A DNA stretch of 64,000 bases. It comes from a virus. The notes under the pieces were generated by a model. The model saw only the letters and a program-made list of their open reading frames with translations, was not told the origin of the DNA and made no database searches. Of this stretch, positions 42,850 through 51,216 are shown one piece after another (position 1 is the stretch's first letter; the number at the start of each line of letters is the position of its first letter). The DNA lies in the IMG/VR virus record IMGVR_UViG_3300030202_003256, positions 1-64,000 of that record; one strand, written 5' to 3'. Made by a program: the position numbers and the translations under genes.

Positions 42850-44583
42850 TTACAAACCTAGTAAAATTTCACCCAAAATATCTTCTTCATTAATATTATC
42901 ACCCATAACAGTATCTATTACAGACTTCTTCTTATTTACCAGTTCATATATAGTTCTTTCTATCGTGTTGTCATAAATAGGATACATACAAGAAACTTTT
43001 TTGTCCTGACCAATTCTAAATGCTCTATCTTCACATTGGGACATGTCGGATGGGACAAAAGACAAATCATTAAATATCACAACTTCTGCTGCGGTCAAAG
43101 TAATTCCTACACCAGCAGCCTTAACATTACCAATAAAAACTTTGACTTTATCGTCGTTTTGAAATCTATCTACACTTTCTTGTCGGTCCTCTTTTTTCAT
43201 TGTGCCATTCAGAATCACTGACTCCTTTTTATATTTTTCGTGTAGAGACATTAAAGGTTCTGTGAAATTAGTAAACACAATAACTTTTTTATCTTGTTGT
43301 AAACATTGTTCTATTAGTTGTATAGTTTCTTTAACTTTTTCTATTGCAATTATTTGTCTTACCTTCATGAGCTTGGATAGTTGGATGGAAAGACCTCTAT
43401 TTCTATTTTGTCTACGCCAGTCCAAGTATTCACCCATTTCATCCTCATATGTCTTGGATTTTAATTCCATATGAATTGGTGTTATTATTTTATCTGGTAA
43501 ATCTAAAACATCTTCTTTTAATCTTCTTAAAACTTTGTCGTTGGTTTTATCACGTAATTCTTCTAGATTAGTAGCACCAAAAGTTAGCCAAACTTTTCTA
43601 TACCCCCTAAAAATTTGTTTACCGTCACAATACCTTCTCACATAGTTAATCCAATTATTAGCCACTCTTGAACCCACTAACTTAAGTAGATTGTAGTAAT
43701 TCATAGGACGAGAAGTCATTGGGGTACCTGACAACAACCACAATCTATCTATCCTAGTGGTCAAATTATTAACTAATTTAGTTCTTTGAGCTTTACCATT
43801 AGAAACATAATGTGCTTCGTCTATAATAACCAAATCAAATTTAGATTCCATAATTTGTTTTTTCTTATCTTTGTCTTTGGGTAGTGAGTGAAAGTTTTTA
43901 AGTATATCGTAGTTTATAATAATGTATTTACCATCTACCCATTTTTTACCTTCTACTATTCCGATTGTTTCATTAGTATAATTCTCTATTTCTCTTTTCC
44001 AATTAACTTTTAAGGATGCTGGACAAATAATTAATACTTTTTTTGCCTTACAACTTATACTAGCCATAATAGCAGAACTAGTTTTACCTAAACCCATATC
44101 ATCCGCTAAGATATATTTTTTATTAGATACTAGTTTGGTTATAGCTATTTTTTGGTGGTCAAACGGTGGACGATGAGAAAACTCCCTAAAATCAACTTTA
44201 ATATCAGGATTAGCTCTGGGGATAATTTGATTTTTAGGTACCCAAAAAGAGTTTAGGGAATCAGATTCTATTACTTTACCCCAAACATGATAAGCCTTCT
44301 CAGTTTCACTAAGTAATTTTTCAATCCAAATAGTCTTAGGTGGGGATTGTAAAAATTTTGTCGACATATATTCTTTTGCTAGATAGTCGTCTATTTCCAT
44401 CCACAACCTTACAACTTTAGGTTTTTCATCATAATTTTTATTAATATAGTCTACTTGTGAACGTGTAAGTGTAAATGTTTTACTATTAAGCATATTGTTT
44501 TTAAGGCCTATAATGTAGTTATTGGCCCCACTATAATCAGCTAATAAATTCTTAGCTTTAATTTCTGGTGGGAAATTTTCCAT
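42850..44583 (-). CDS. SNF2-family helicase
   Basis: The 577-residue protein has the SNF2/SMARCAL1-type order: Walker A in ADDMGLGKT at about residues 160-168, the DEAH box in IIDEAHYVSN, LSGTPMTSRP as motif III, and a C-terminal half with QLSKLMKVRQ, KKVIVFTNFTEPL and the motif VI region DMSQCEDRAFRIGQ. It is a DNA-dependent ATPase probably used in replication-fork remodelling or recombination. Its closest T4 counterpart by role would be UvsW, but the layout is SNF2. A weak host-type promoter may lie just upstream, fitting early expression. Confidence 0.9.
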   Translation of the reverse strand: MENFPPEIKAKNLLADYSGANNYIIGLKNNMLNSKTFTLTRSQVDYINKNYDEKPKVVRLWMEIDDYLAKEYMSTKFLQSPPKTIWIEKLLSETEKAYHVWGKVIESDSLNSFWVPKNQIIPRANPDIKVDFREFSHRPPFDHQKIAITKLVSNKKYILADDMGLGKTSSAIMASISCKAKKVLIICPASLKVNWKREIENYTNETIGIVEGKKWVDGKYIIINYDILKNFHSLPKDKDKKKQIMESKFDLVIIDEAHYVSNGKAQRTKLVNNLTTRIDRLWLLSGTPMTSRPMNYYNLLKLVGSRVANNWINYVRRYCDGKQIFRGYRKVWLTFGATNLEELRDKTNDKVLRRLKEDVLDLPDKIITPIHMELKSKTYEDEMGEYLDWRRQNRNRGLSIQLSKLMKVRQIIAIEKVKETIQLIEQCLQQDKKVIVFTNFTEPLMSLHEKYKKESVILNGTMKKEDRQESVDRFQNDDKVKVFIGNVKAAGVGITLTAAEVVIFNDLSFVPSDMSQCEDRAFRIGQDKKVSCMYPIYDNTIERTIYELVNKKKSVIDTVMGDNINEEDILGEILLGL

Positions 44584-44587
44584 ATTA

Positions 44588-44618
44588 AAAATATAATAAA
44601 AAGAGAAAAGAAAGACAA
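44588..44618 (-). promoter_or_regulatory. Weak host-type promoter candidate for the helicase
   Basis: On the minus strand TTG, 20 bases, and TATATTTT precede the helicase ATG at 44583. It differs from TAnnTTTG at the last base, so confidence is low. The late motif on the opposite strand lies immediately beyond it. Confidence 0.3.
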
Positions 44619-44622
44619 ATTG

Positions 44623-44630
44623 TATTTATA
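44623..44630 (+). promoter_or_regulatory. Candidate late promoter motif TATTTATA
   Basis: TATTTATAATAAAAGGATAC lies 26 bases before the ATG at 44649 and would drive the connector operon. Confidence 0.62.
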
Positions 44631-44648
44631 ATAAAAGGATACATTAAT

Positions 44649-45164
44649 ATGGCAAATAAAAAAATACCAATTACAAGGATATCAAAATTCTTTGGTTCTG
44701 AAGATTTTGACCTCGAGCAAAACATGGGAATGGAGTGGTTACATGGTGACATGCATTTTACTTTGGTATTATTTAGGGTGGATTCAAAGTTGTCAGACGT
44801 AGATGATGTTTATGGAGAATCGGGACCTGAAGAAATTAGATACAAACCACCAGTAGAGTTTAATGCTTATGTTAAAATAGATGAACCACGATTGGATAGT
44901 TACGCTAATGGTTTGGTTAAAGATTTGGAACCGGGTAATATGACACTAGGTGTTTACTTAAAACATTTAGTTGAGTTAGATATCGACATTAATTATGGTG
45001 ATTATATAGGTTACCCAGAAAAAGAAGATAAAATGAGGTATTATAGTGTAACTAATGATGGAAGAGTAACTTCAGATAATAAACACACAATAGGTGGGTA
45101 TAAGGCTTTTTATAGAACAATAACATGTTCTTATGTAAGTCCAAACGAATTTAAAGGAGTATAA
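44649..45164 (+). CDS. Small structural protein, possible neck/connector (gp14-like position)
   Basis: The 171-residue protein (NMGMEWLHGDMHFTLVLFRV; KPPVEFNAYVKIDEPRLDSY) has beta-rich, acidic composition and no known motif. Its place between a gp13-like gene (minus strand, nearby) and a long structural gene with a TAATG overlap suggests a head-tail connector or completion protein. It may fill the gp14 role in T4, though similarity is not evident. The gene is the first of a plus-strand late operon. Confidence 0.5.
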   Translation: MANKKIPITRISKFFGSEDFDLEQNMGMEWLHGDMHFTLVLFRVDSKLSDVDDVYGESGPEEIRYKPPVEFNAYVKIDEPRLDSYANGLVKDLEPGNMTLGVYLKHLVELDIDINYGDYIGYPEKEDKMRYYSVTNDGRVTSDNKHTIGGYKAFYRTITCSYVSPNEFKGV

Positions 45165-46237
45165 TGTCATTACCTAAAAAAATAAAAAAGAATTTAAATA
45201 TTGCACCTGGACCAATACAAGCACATTACCCACAAGGGTATAATGGTGTTGAGGTACCTAATAGAAGAAAAGAATTATTCGATTTAATTAGTGATGACGG
45301 TACGTTTTTACCAAAATCTCTATTGCACGCTGATTTGGATAGGGGTATGTTAGATTTTGTACAAAATGAATTACAGACTGTAACTAACGGTAAAAAAATA
45401 AATGTTATAGATAGAATATTAACATTACAAAGATGGGCAGAATTTTCACAGACTTGGCAATTTAGTACTTCAGATAAAAATGTAGATTTACCTTTTGTGG
45501 TTGTAGTTAGAAATCCAGATGTACAATACGGTACTAACCCTGCTTTACAATATACAATACCTGATAGAAAACAATTTCATTATGCAAAAGTACCTACTTG
45601 GGATGGTAATAGAAAAGGATATGACGTATACACAATACCCCAACCAGTACCTGTAGATATTATATATGATGTAAAAATAATATGTAATAGGATGAGGGAG
45701 TTAAATACGTTCAATAAAATAACACTACAAAAGTTTACATCTAGACAAGCTTATACTTTTGTAAAAGGACACTACATCCCAATAGTTATGCAATCAATAG
45801 GTGATGAAAGTAAAATAGATACGGAAGATAGAAGATACTACCAACAAAGTTACCAATTTCAATTACAAGGATTTTTACTAGATGAAGAGGAGTTTGAAGT
45901 TAAACCCGCTATTAATAGAAGTTTAGTTTTATATGGTTTCGATGAACAAAATAGAAAAAGAGAAAAGAAAAATTTAGGTGAAGAAAATCCAGATAAGGTT
46001 AGGACTGTTATTGATTTTGATGATGTAACCACAGTAAAGACGATACAATATGTTTATAAAAATGATATTACTGTTATGAGAACTAGTAATATTGATGGTA
46101 TCACATTTAGTATTAATGGGGTTATTTTGGATACTCCAATTCAAGTAAAAGGTGGTAACACATTAACAATAACAATAACTAAAACAAATCCAGGGGCACC
46201 ATCAAAATTAATTATACAAGAAAGGTTGGTCAGGTAG
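45164..46237 (+). CDS. Structural protein, possible tail completion/sheath stabiliser
   Basis: The 357-residue protein starts with a basic segment (LPKKIKKNLNIAPGPIQAHY) and has the conserved-looking GTFLPKSLLHADLDRGMLDF. The middle resembles a long beta structure (ILTLQRWAEFSQTWQFSTSD; VVVVRNPDVQYGTNPALQYT), and the C-terminus is a small Ig-like domain (NIDGITFSINGVILDTPIQV). Position directly before the sheath gene suggests gp15-like or connector function; assignment by position only. The C-terminus converges with the ribbon-helix-helix gene. Confidence 0.5.
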   Translation: MSLPKKIKKNLNIAPGPIQAHYPQGYNGVEVPNRRKELFDLISDDGTFLPKSLLHADLDRGMLDFVQNELQTVTNGKKINVIDRILTLQRWAEFSQTWQFSTSDKNVDLPFVVVVRNPDVQYGTNPALQYTIPDRKQFHYAKVPTWDGNRKGYDVYTIPQPVPVDIIYDVKIICNRMRELNTFNKITLQKFTSRQAYTFVKGHYIPIVMQSIGDESKIDTEDRRYYQQSYQFQLQGFLLDEEEFEVKPAINRSLVLYGFDEQNRKREKKNLGEENPDKVRTVIDFDDVTTVKTIQYVYKNDITVMRTSNIDGITFSINGVILDTPIQVKGGNTLTITITKTNPGAPSKLIIQERLVR

Positions 46238-46405
46238 TTATTCCATGTAGATTCCCTTCTTAGGTTTACACTTCTCAATTATTAATCGTTCAACAAAAGC
46301 AAACATCTTTAGTCCATTATTTTTACAGTATTCTTTTAGTAATTTATGTGACTCTAAACTAATCTTAAGATTTTTAATTTTTTGTTTTTTACTTTGTGAA
46401 GACAT
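46238..46405 (-). CDS. Ribbon-helix-helix DNA-binding protein
   Basis: I start the gene at 46405 (MSSQSKKQKIKNLKISLES), because the upstream frame would run through the repeat array. The 55 residues have the ribbon strand IKNLKISLES and two helices HKLLKEYCKNNGL and MFAFVERLIIEKC, the size and order of Arc/CopG/MetJ-type repressors. These dimerise and insert the beta ribbon in the major groove. A perfect inverted/direct repeat of TTGTATGAA lies immediately upstream and overlaps its putative -7 element, suggesting autorepression. It is convergent with the 357-residue gene. Confidence 0.72.
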   Translation of the reverse strand: MSSQSKKQKIKNLKISLESHKLLKEYCKNNGLKMFAFVERLIIEKCKPKKGIYME

Positions 46406-46435
46406 AGGGTAAGGGTTTTTACAATAAATAAGGTA

Positions 46436-46468
46436 TTGTATGAAAAAAGTATGAATAATTTCATACAA
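46436..46468. repeat. TTGTATGAA repeat array, probable operator of the ribbon-helix-helix gene
   Basis: TTGTATGAA (46436-46444) is repeated inverted as TTCATACAA (46460-46468), and a third copy GTATGAA (46449-46455) lies between as a direct repeat. The spacing of the first two GTATGAA copies is 11 bases, one turn of the helix. Such a tandem arrangement is typical of operators for ribbon-helix-helix dimers. Confidence 0.7.
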
Positions 46469-46475
46469 CAATCAA
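46444..46475 (-). promoter_or_regulatory. Weak host-type promoter inside the repeat array
   Basis: On the minus strand TTG, 21 bases and TACTTTTT (TAnnTTTT) precede the ribbon-helix-helix gene. The -7-like element sits between the repeats, so repressor binding would block it. Confidence 0.4.
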
Positions 46476-46516
46476 ATTATCCCCTTTTACTACGTAACTT
46501 TTGTGATTACCTGATG

Positions 46517-46524
46517 TATTTATA
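46517..46524 (+). promoter_or_regulatory. Candidate late promoter motif TATTTATA
   Basis: TATTTATAGTAAACG precedes the sheath gene ATG by 47 bases, one of the two longest leaders among the motif sites. Confidence 0.55.
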
Positions 46525-46563
46525 GTAAACGAAAATAAATAATTTTTTAAAAAATAATATAAA

Positions 46564-49500
46564 ATGGCAGACGGTAATAAGGTATTTGTTTCTCCTGGTG
46601 TATATACATCAGAGAAAGATTTAACATTTGTAGCACAAAGTGTTGGTGTTACAACATTAGGTTTGGTTGGTGAAACTTTAAAAGGACCAGCCTTTGAACC
46701 AATATATATTTCATCTTATGATGACTTTGTAACTAGATTTGGTGGAACATCACCAGAATTATATGTGGATTCTCAAATCCCTAAATATGAGTTGGGGTAT
46801 ATTGCAAAATCATATTTAAGTCAATCCAATCAATTGTTCGTAACAAGAGTATTGGGTCTTAGTGGTTATGATGCAGGACCTTCTTGGTCGGTACAAACAA
46901 TAGGACAATTAGAACCGTCAGGTCTTGAGCATTCTTATTCTGCTTTAACTTCTTCTTCAGGAACTACAGTACCATTTTTTATACCACTTACTGGTGATAG
47001 TTATTATTCTGGTACCACAGTTGGTGCCGATGCTTTTACAAGTGCTGCTCTTAGTACACCATTCTGGACAAGTATACCTTCAGAGTTAACAGGTATTGAT
47101 TTTGGTTCTTGGTCAGAAACAGGACAAACTATTACATTAAATGACGGTACAACACTTTCTTCATTTAATCAATCATTTTTAAATTGGGCACAGGCCGCTA
47201 TAATACTTAGTAGTGATACTCAATTTAACGACGCTTTATCTTCTGGTGATACTGGTGGGTGTACATATGGGGTGGACCCATGTATACCAGTAGCCTTAGA
47301 TGGAACCATATATCAGTATGGTTGTATACCAGAATATTTAACTAATACAGCAACCGGTCTAACAACAGACTCACTATCAGCTTTTACATTTGCAAACTCA
47401 ACAACAGGAACTAGTTCTAGTGTGAGTAACATACTCTCAACTAATTGTAGTGACTTAACTTCTTATGAAAACGACCCTTGGTATTATGGACTATTTGAAT
47501 ATACGGGAAGTACTTCATGTTGTACTGGTACAACATACAGTGGATTGTCATACCAATTATACGCAAGTGGTTATACTTCAGGACTTGGACAACCTATGGA
47601 ACAAGCAACTGGTACAACTTTGGATAGTACTGGTGGTACAATTGTTGTTTTATCTGGATACGCTGTTTTCGACATTATAAATTACCAAGGAGTAACCGCT
47701 AATACTGAGTGGGATGGTATGGACATTCTAACATTTAGGTCTAGAGGTTTAAGTTCTCTAGGTAGTGGTGGTCCAGTTTACGCAATAAGTGCTGATACAG
47801 TAGGTAATTTAGAATTTGATTGTAGTGGAGCCTATGAAGCGGTACTTGAAGACCCATTTGCTACATTTGGAATTAGTGCAAGAACTGACGAAGGTAATGT
47901 TTATACTTTTGAAACTTCTATGTCTAATACAGCTCAGAATTTTGCACCTAGAGTATTCGGTAGAAGTCCTTTTGATAAAAAACAAGTTGACGTACCTGTT
48001 TTTGTTGAGGAGGCTTACCCAACAATACTTAATATTGGTAGAAAATTAGGTAAAGTTAGAGGGTTACAGTGTTGTTTACAATATTTACCAGCAGCAAGAG
48101 AAACGGTTAACACAAATACTATAGCTTGGTACATGAATCAATGGGAAACACCTGAAACACCTTACATAGTATCTGAATTACAAGGTAGTGATGTGTTTAG
48201 ATTATTTAAATTTGTTTCTATATCTGATGGTACAGCAGCAAATAGAGAATATAAAGTTTCTATAGTTAATCTTTCGTTTGAAAGAGCTGAATTTGATATA
48301 ATCGTAAGAGATTTCTACGATACTGACGCAAATCCAGTTGTGTTAGAGAAATTTACTAGATGTAGTCTAGACCCAACTAAGGTATCTTTCGTTGGTAGAA
48401 AAATAGGTACTTCTACTGGTGAATTCGAGTTAAGGTCCAAATATACTATGTTATACCCAACAGAAGCTTTACTAGATGGTACATATACCGGTTCTTTACC
48501 AGCTGGTTTTGAGGGTTACAGATTTAGAAGATACGGTAATTGTGGTGTAAACCCAAAAATTATATATAAAACAAAATACTTAAACCCAGGTGAAGTAGTA
48601 TTTGACCCACCTTATGGCTCAACTACTGGTAATAATGTAATAAGAAGTGGTGGTGATAAAGTTAGTAAAGTCTATTTAGGTGTGTCTAATAGTACAGGAG
48701 CCGGATATGATGCTGACTTCTTTGACTTCAAAGGATATCTACCACCAACAAACATTTGTACAGGAACTGCTGGTTCACAATGGGATGTAATAACTAAAGG
48801 ATTCCACATGGATTCTGGAGCCACAGTAGTACTAGGTGGTGTAGGAACTTATTTAAACTGGTCAGCTACAACATTAAATGATAAACCTATTTTTGATGTA
48901 GGGGCTGGACAATTTAATACAGAACCTACTTTAAGTACTGAACCTTATAAATCATTGAGGTCACGTAAATTTACAATAGCACCTCATGGTGGTTTTGACG
49001 GATTTGACATTTATAGAAAAACTAGGTCTAATACTGACGACTACAGAATGGGACTTACAGGTTTCTTAAACGGAGCTTGTACTAGTGCGGATTTCCCTAC
49101 AGCAACTGGAGATGGTTCATTTAAAAAACTTAATACAACGGAAGCTAATACAGATTATTTCGCTTACCTAAGAGGTATAAATGAATTTAGTAATCCAGAA
49201 TCTGTAGATATTAATGTATTTGCAACACCGGGAATTGACTACGTGGATAATTTAGGTTTGGTAAATGAGTCTATAGATATGGTAGAAACTGATAGAGCTG
49301 ATTCATTATATATAACAACAACACCAGATTATAACATGTTTGTAACAACAAATTCTGACCCAGCAAATCAGGTAACACCTGATGAAGCGGTAGATAATAT
49401 AGAAGATTCTTTAATAGACTCTAACTATACAGCAACTTATTATCCTTGGGTTCAGATTAGAGACGCAGCAAATAACAAACAACTCTACATACCACCAACG

Positions 49501-50040
49501 GCTGAGGTTATGAGAAATATAGCTTTAACAGATAATATTTCTTTCCCATGGTTCGCATCGGCAGGTTATACAAGAGGTTTAGTTAACGCGGTTAAAGCAA
49601 GAAAGAAATTAACTTTAGATGAAAGAGACACTTTATATGTTGGTAGACTTAACCCAATCGCTACATTTAGTGATACGGGACCAATTATTTGGGGTAATAA
49701 AACACTACAAATTAGAGAGTCTGCTTTGGATAGAATTAATGTACGAAGATTGTTATTACAAACTAGAAAATTAATTTCAGCGGTAGCAGTAAGATTAATA
49801 TTTGAACAAAATGATGACGTGGTTAGACAACAGTTCTTAGACTTAGTAAACCCAATCTTAGACTCGATTAGAAGAGATAGAGGTTTAACAGACTTTAGAG
49901 TTGTACTTTCAAATGACCCAGAAGAAATAGATAGAAATGAAATGAATGGTAAGATATACATTAAGCCAACAAGAGCTTTAGAGTATATATTCGTTGAGTT
50001 CTTGATAACACCTACGGGGGCTTCTTTTGAGGATATATAG
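46564..50040 (+). CDS. Tail sheath protein, gp18-like, with large insertions
   Basis: The 1158-residue protein starts with the conserved sheath N-terminus (VFVSPGVYTSEKDLTFVAQS, then LGLVGETLKGPAFEPIYISS). It ends with the C-terminal lock domain (VRRLLLQTRKLISAVAVRLI; FRVVLSNDPEEIDRNEMNGK; RALEYIFVEFLITPTG). T4 gp18 has 659 residues. The extra length lies mostly between about residues 130 and 440, Ser/Thr/Gly-rich with cysteine pairs (TSCCTGT), which would form large protruding domains on the sheath surface. It polymerises around the tube and contracts to drive DNA injection. It has a candidate late promoter. Confidence 0.93.
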   Translation: MADGNKVFVSPGVYTSEKDLTFVAQSVGVTTLGLVGETLKGPAFEPIYISSYDDFVTRFGGTSPELYVDSQIPKYELGYIAKSYLSQSNQLFVTRVLGLSGYDAGPSWSVQTIGQLEPSGLEHSYSALTSSSGTTVPFFIPLTGDSYYSGTTVGADAFTSAALSTPFWTSIPSELTGIDFGSWSETGQTITLNDGTTLSSFNQSFLNWAQAAIILSSDTQFNDALSSGDTGGCTYGVDPCIPVALDGTIYQYGCIPEYLTNTATGLTTDSLSAFTFANSTTGTSSSVSNILSTNCSDLTSYENDPWYYGLFEYTGSTSCCTGTTYSGLSYQLYASGYTSGLGQPMEQATGTTLDSTGGTIVVLSGYAVFDIINYQGVTANTEWDGMDILTFRSRGLSSLGSGGPVYAISADTVGNLEFDCSGAYEAVLEDPFATFGISARTDEGNVYTFETSMSNTAQNFAPRVFGRSPFDKKQVDVPVFVEEAYPTILNIGRKLGKVRGLQCCLQYLPAARETVNTNTIAWYMNQWETPETPYIVSELQGSDVFRLFKFVSISDGTAANREYKVSIVNLSFERAEFDIIVRDFYDTDANPVVLEKFTRCSLDPTKVSFVGRKIGTSTGEFELRSKYTMLYPTEALLDGTYTGSLPAGFEGYRFRRYGNCGVNPKIIYKTKYLNPGEVVFDPPYGSTTGNNVIRSGGDKVSKVYLGVSNSTGAGYDADFFDFKGYLPPTNICTGTAGSQWDVITKGFHMDSGATVVLGGVGTYLNWSATTLNDKPIFDVGAGQFNTEPTLSTEPYKSLRSRKFTIAPHGGFDGFDIYRKTRSNTDDYRMGLTGFLNGACTSADFPTATGDGSFKKLNTTEANTDYFAYLRGINEFSNPESVDINVFATPGIDYVDNLGLVNESIDMVETDRADSLYITTTPDYNMFVTTNSDPANQVTPDEAVDNIEDSLIDSNYTATYYPWVQIRDAANNKQLYIPPTAEVMRNIALTDNISFPWFASAGYTRGLVNAVKARKKLTLDERDTLYVGRLNPIATFSDTGPIIWGNKTLQIRESALDRINVRRLLLQTRKLISAVAVRLIFEQNDDVVRQQFLDLVNPILDSIRRDRGLTDFRVVLSNDPEEIDRNEMNGKIYIKPTRALEYIFVEFLITPTGASFEDI

Positions 50041-50048
50041 TATTTATA
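50041..50048 (+). promoter_or_regulatory. Candidate late promoter motif TATTTATA
   Basis: TATTTATAATAAAATAGTGA lies 21 bases before the ATG at 50062, immediately after the sheath stop codon. Confidence 0.62.
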
Positions 50049-50061
50049 ATAAAATAGTGAT

Positions 50062-50583
50062 ATGAAATTTACAAAAAAAATATTGGTTGAGTCTTTAAAA
50101 AAGCAGTCTACTGGTGAAAAAACATTTACTGATGGGAAAAAACAAAATGTAATTATTAGTGAAGACCAGTTAGATAGAGTTTTAAAGGTTATTGAAGAAC
50201 AATGGCAAGAAATAAAGTTAGATGAAACTGAAATGGAAGAAGGAGCAAAACCTGATTTTTTAGACCTTGATGGTGATGGGGATAAGAAAGAATCTATGAA
50301 AAAAGCATCTAAAGAAGCTAAAGCTAAAGAAGTTAAAGAAGATTCTGGTCATGCTGAAGCTATGAATTATGGTAGGGATGAAGGTCGTGACGATAAAGAA
50401 CTTTATGATTTAAAACATGATGGTGGTAGTGAAGACCATATTGAAGATTTAGAAGACGATATGCATTTCGACCACATACATGATTCAAAAAACATAGAAG
50501 AGTCAGAAAAAGAAAAAGAAAAACTAATCCAAGAGGATATTGAAAAGATGAAACAAATCATCAAACCAATATCAAGGATATAG
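50062..50583 (+). CDS. Acidic protein with EF-hand-like loop, probably internal or assembly protein
   Basis: The 173-residue protein begins KFTKKILVESLKKQST and has a second helix VIISEDQLDRVLKVIEEQ, both like the recurrent capsid-targeting-like helix. Residues around 75 read KPDFLDLDGDGDKKESMKKA, a Ca2+-binding EF-hand/dockerin-like loop that I also recall from proteins of T4-like phages. The remainder is very acidic, with His and Asp clusters (DHIEDLEDDMHFDHIHDSKN). Its own late promoter suggests high late expression. Function unknown. Confidence 0.6.
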   Translation: MKFTKKILVESLKKQSTGEKTFTDGKKQNVIISEDQLDRVLKVIEEQWQEIKLDETEMEEGAKPDFLDLDGDGDKKESMKKASKEAKAKEVKEDSGHAEAMNYGRDEGRDDKELYDLKHDGGSEDHIEDLEDDMHFDHIHDSKNIEESEKEKEKLIQEDIEKMKQIIKPISRI

Positions 50584-50587
50584 TAAC

Positions 50588-51160
50588 TTATTGTTTTTTA
50601 AACTTTAATTTAGAATAATATCTGTGGTTATAACCATGGATATTTTCATATGATTCCTGTATGGTAACCATAATAATTTCATCATTATAATCTAAAATTT
50701 CATATAAAACCGGTCTACCCGAACCACCAAGTAATAAATAAGAACCAACCAAAGGTTCTGTGATTGTCATATTATTTGCTGTGGTAGATAAACCATATGG
50801 TTGTAGAGTGTCGTTATTTAAAACAAAATCACCCATCCCTGGAATATTTAACGGTAAATGAAAACACCAGTTAGTGTAATTTTTAATTAGTTCTTCGAAC
50901 TCATACATACTACTTTCATACCTTAGACTACTACTATCACTATCACTAAAGTGGTTTATAACATTTAATTCGGTAGTTTCTAGGTTTTCTAAGTACATTT
51001 CACCATCCACCAATAACCAACACCCATCGATAAAATTATCTTCTACGTAATTACTTGGGTTTTGTGTAGTTGGGTATGTATTATCACACGGTATTACAAA
51101 GGTTTCTTTTTCACAAGAAACAAAAAATATAACTACCAGTAACTTTAATAAATTATTCAT
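50588..51160 (-). CDS. Lipoprotein with Bacteroidota-type signal, unknown function
   Basis: The 190-residue protein begins NNLLKLLVVIFFVSCEKETF, a signal-peptidase II lipobox-like sequence with Cys16 as the lipid-bearing residue and SCEKE following, as is common in Bacteroidota lipoproteins. The mature part is beta-rich with SYLLLGGSGRPVLYEILDYN and two further cysteines. A near-perfect host-type promoter ends four bases before the ATG, so the mRNA is probably leaderless and expressed early. Surface exclusion of superinfecting phage is a plausible role for such a protein; that is inference. Confidence 0.72.
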   Translation of the reverse strand: MNNLLKLLVVIFFVSCEKETFVIPCDNTYPTTQNPSNYVEDNFIDGCWLLVDGEMYLENLETTELNVINHFSDSDSSSLRYESSMYEFEELIKNYTNWCFHLPLNIPGMGDFVLNNDTLQPYGLSTTANNMTITEPLVGSYLLLGGSGRPVLYEILDYNDEIIMVTIQESYENIHGYNHRYYSKLKFKKQ

Positions 51161-51164
51161 AGTA

Positions 51165-51194
51165 CAAAGATAATTAAAATAAGTGAATAAACAA
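51165..51194 (-). promoter_or_regulatory. Bacteroidota-type host promoter for the lipoprotein gene
   Basis: On the minus strand TTTTG, 19 bases and TATCTTTG match TTG...TAnnTTTG. The -7 element ends at 51165, four bases before the ATG at 51160, so transcription should begin at or very near the start codon. Confidence 0.76.
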
Positions 51195-51204
51195 AATTAA
51201 TTTG

Positions 51205-51213
51205 TATTTATTA
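51205..51213 (+). promoter_or_regulatory. Candidate late promoter motif TATTTATTA
   Basis: TATTTATTATATATG leads into the ATG at 51217, back to back with the lipoprotein promoter. Confidence 0.5.
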
Positions 51214-51216
51214 TAT

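Noticed and set aside
46406-46471. Longer start for the ribbon-helix-helix gene (22 more residues)
   Set aside because: It would translate through the repeat array and the putative promoter, and the extra residues do not resemble the family.
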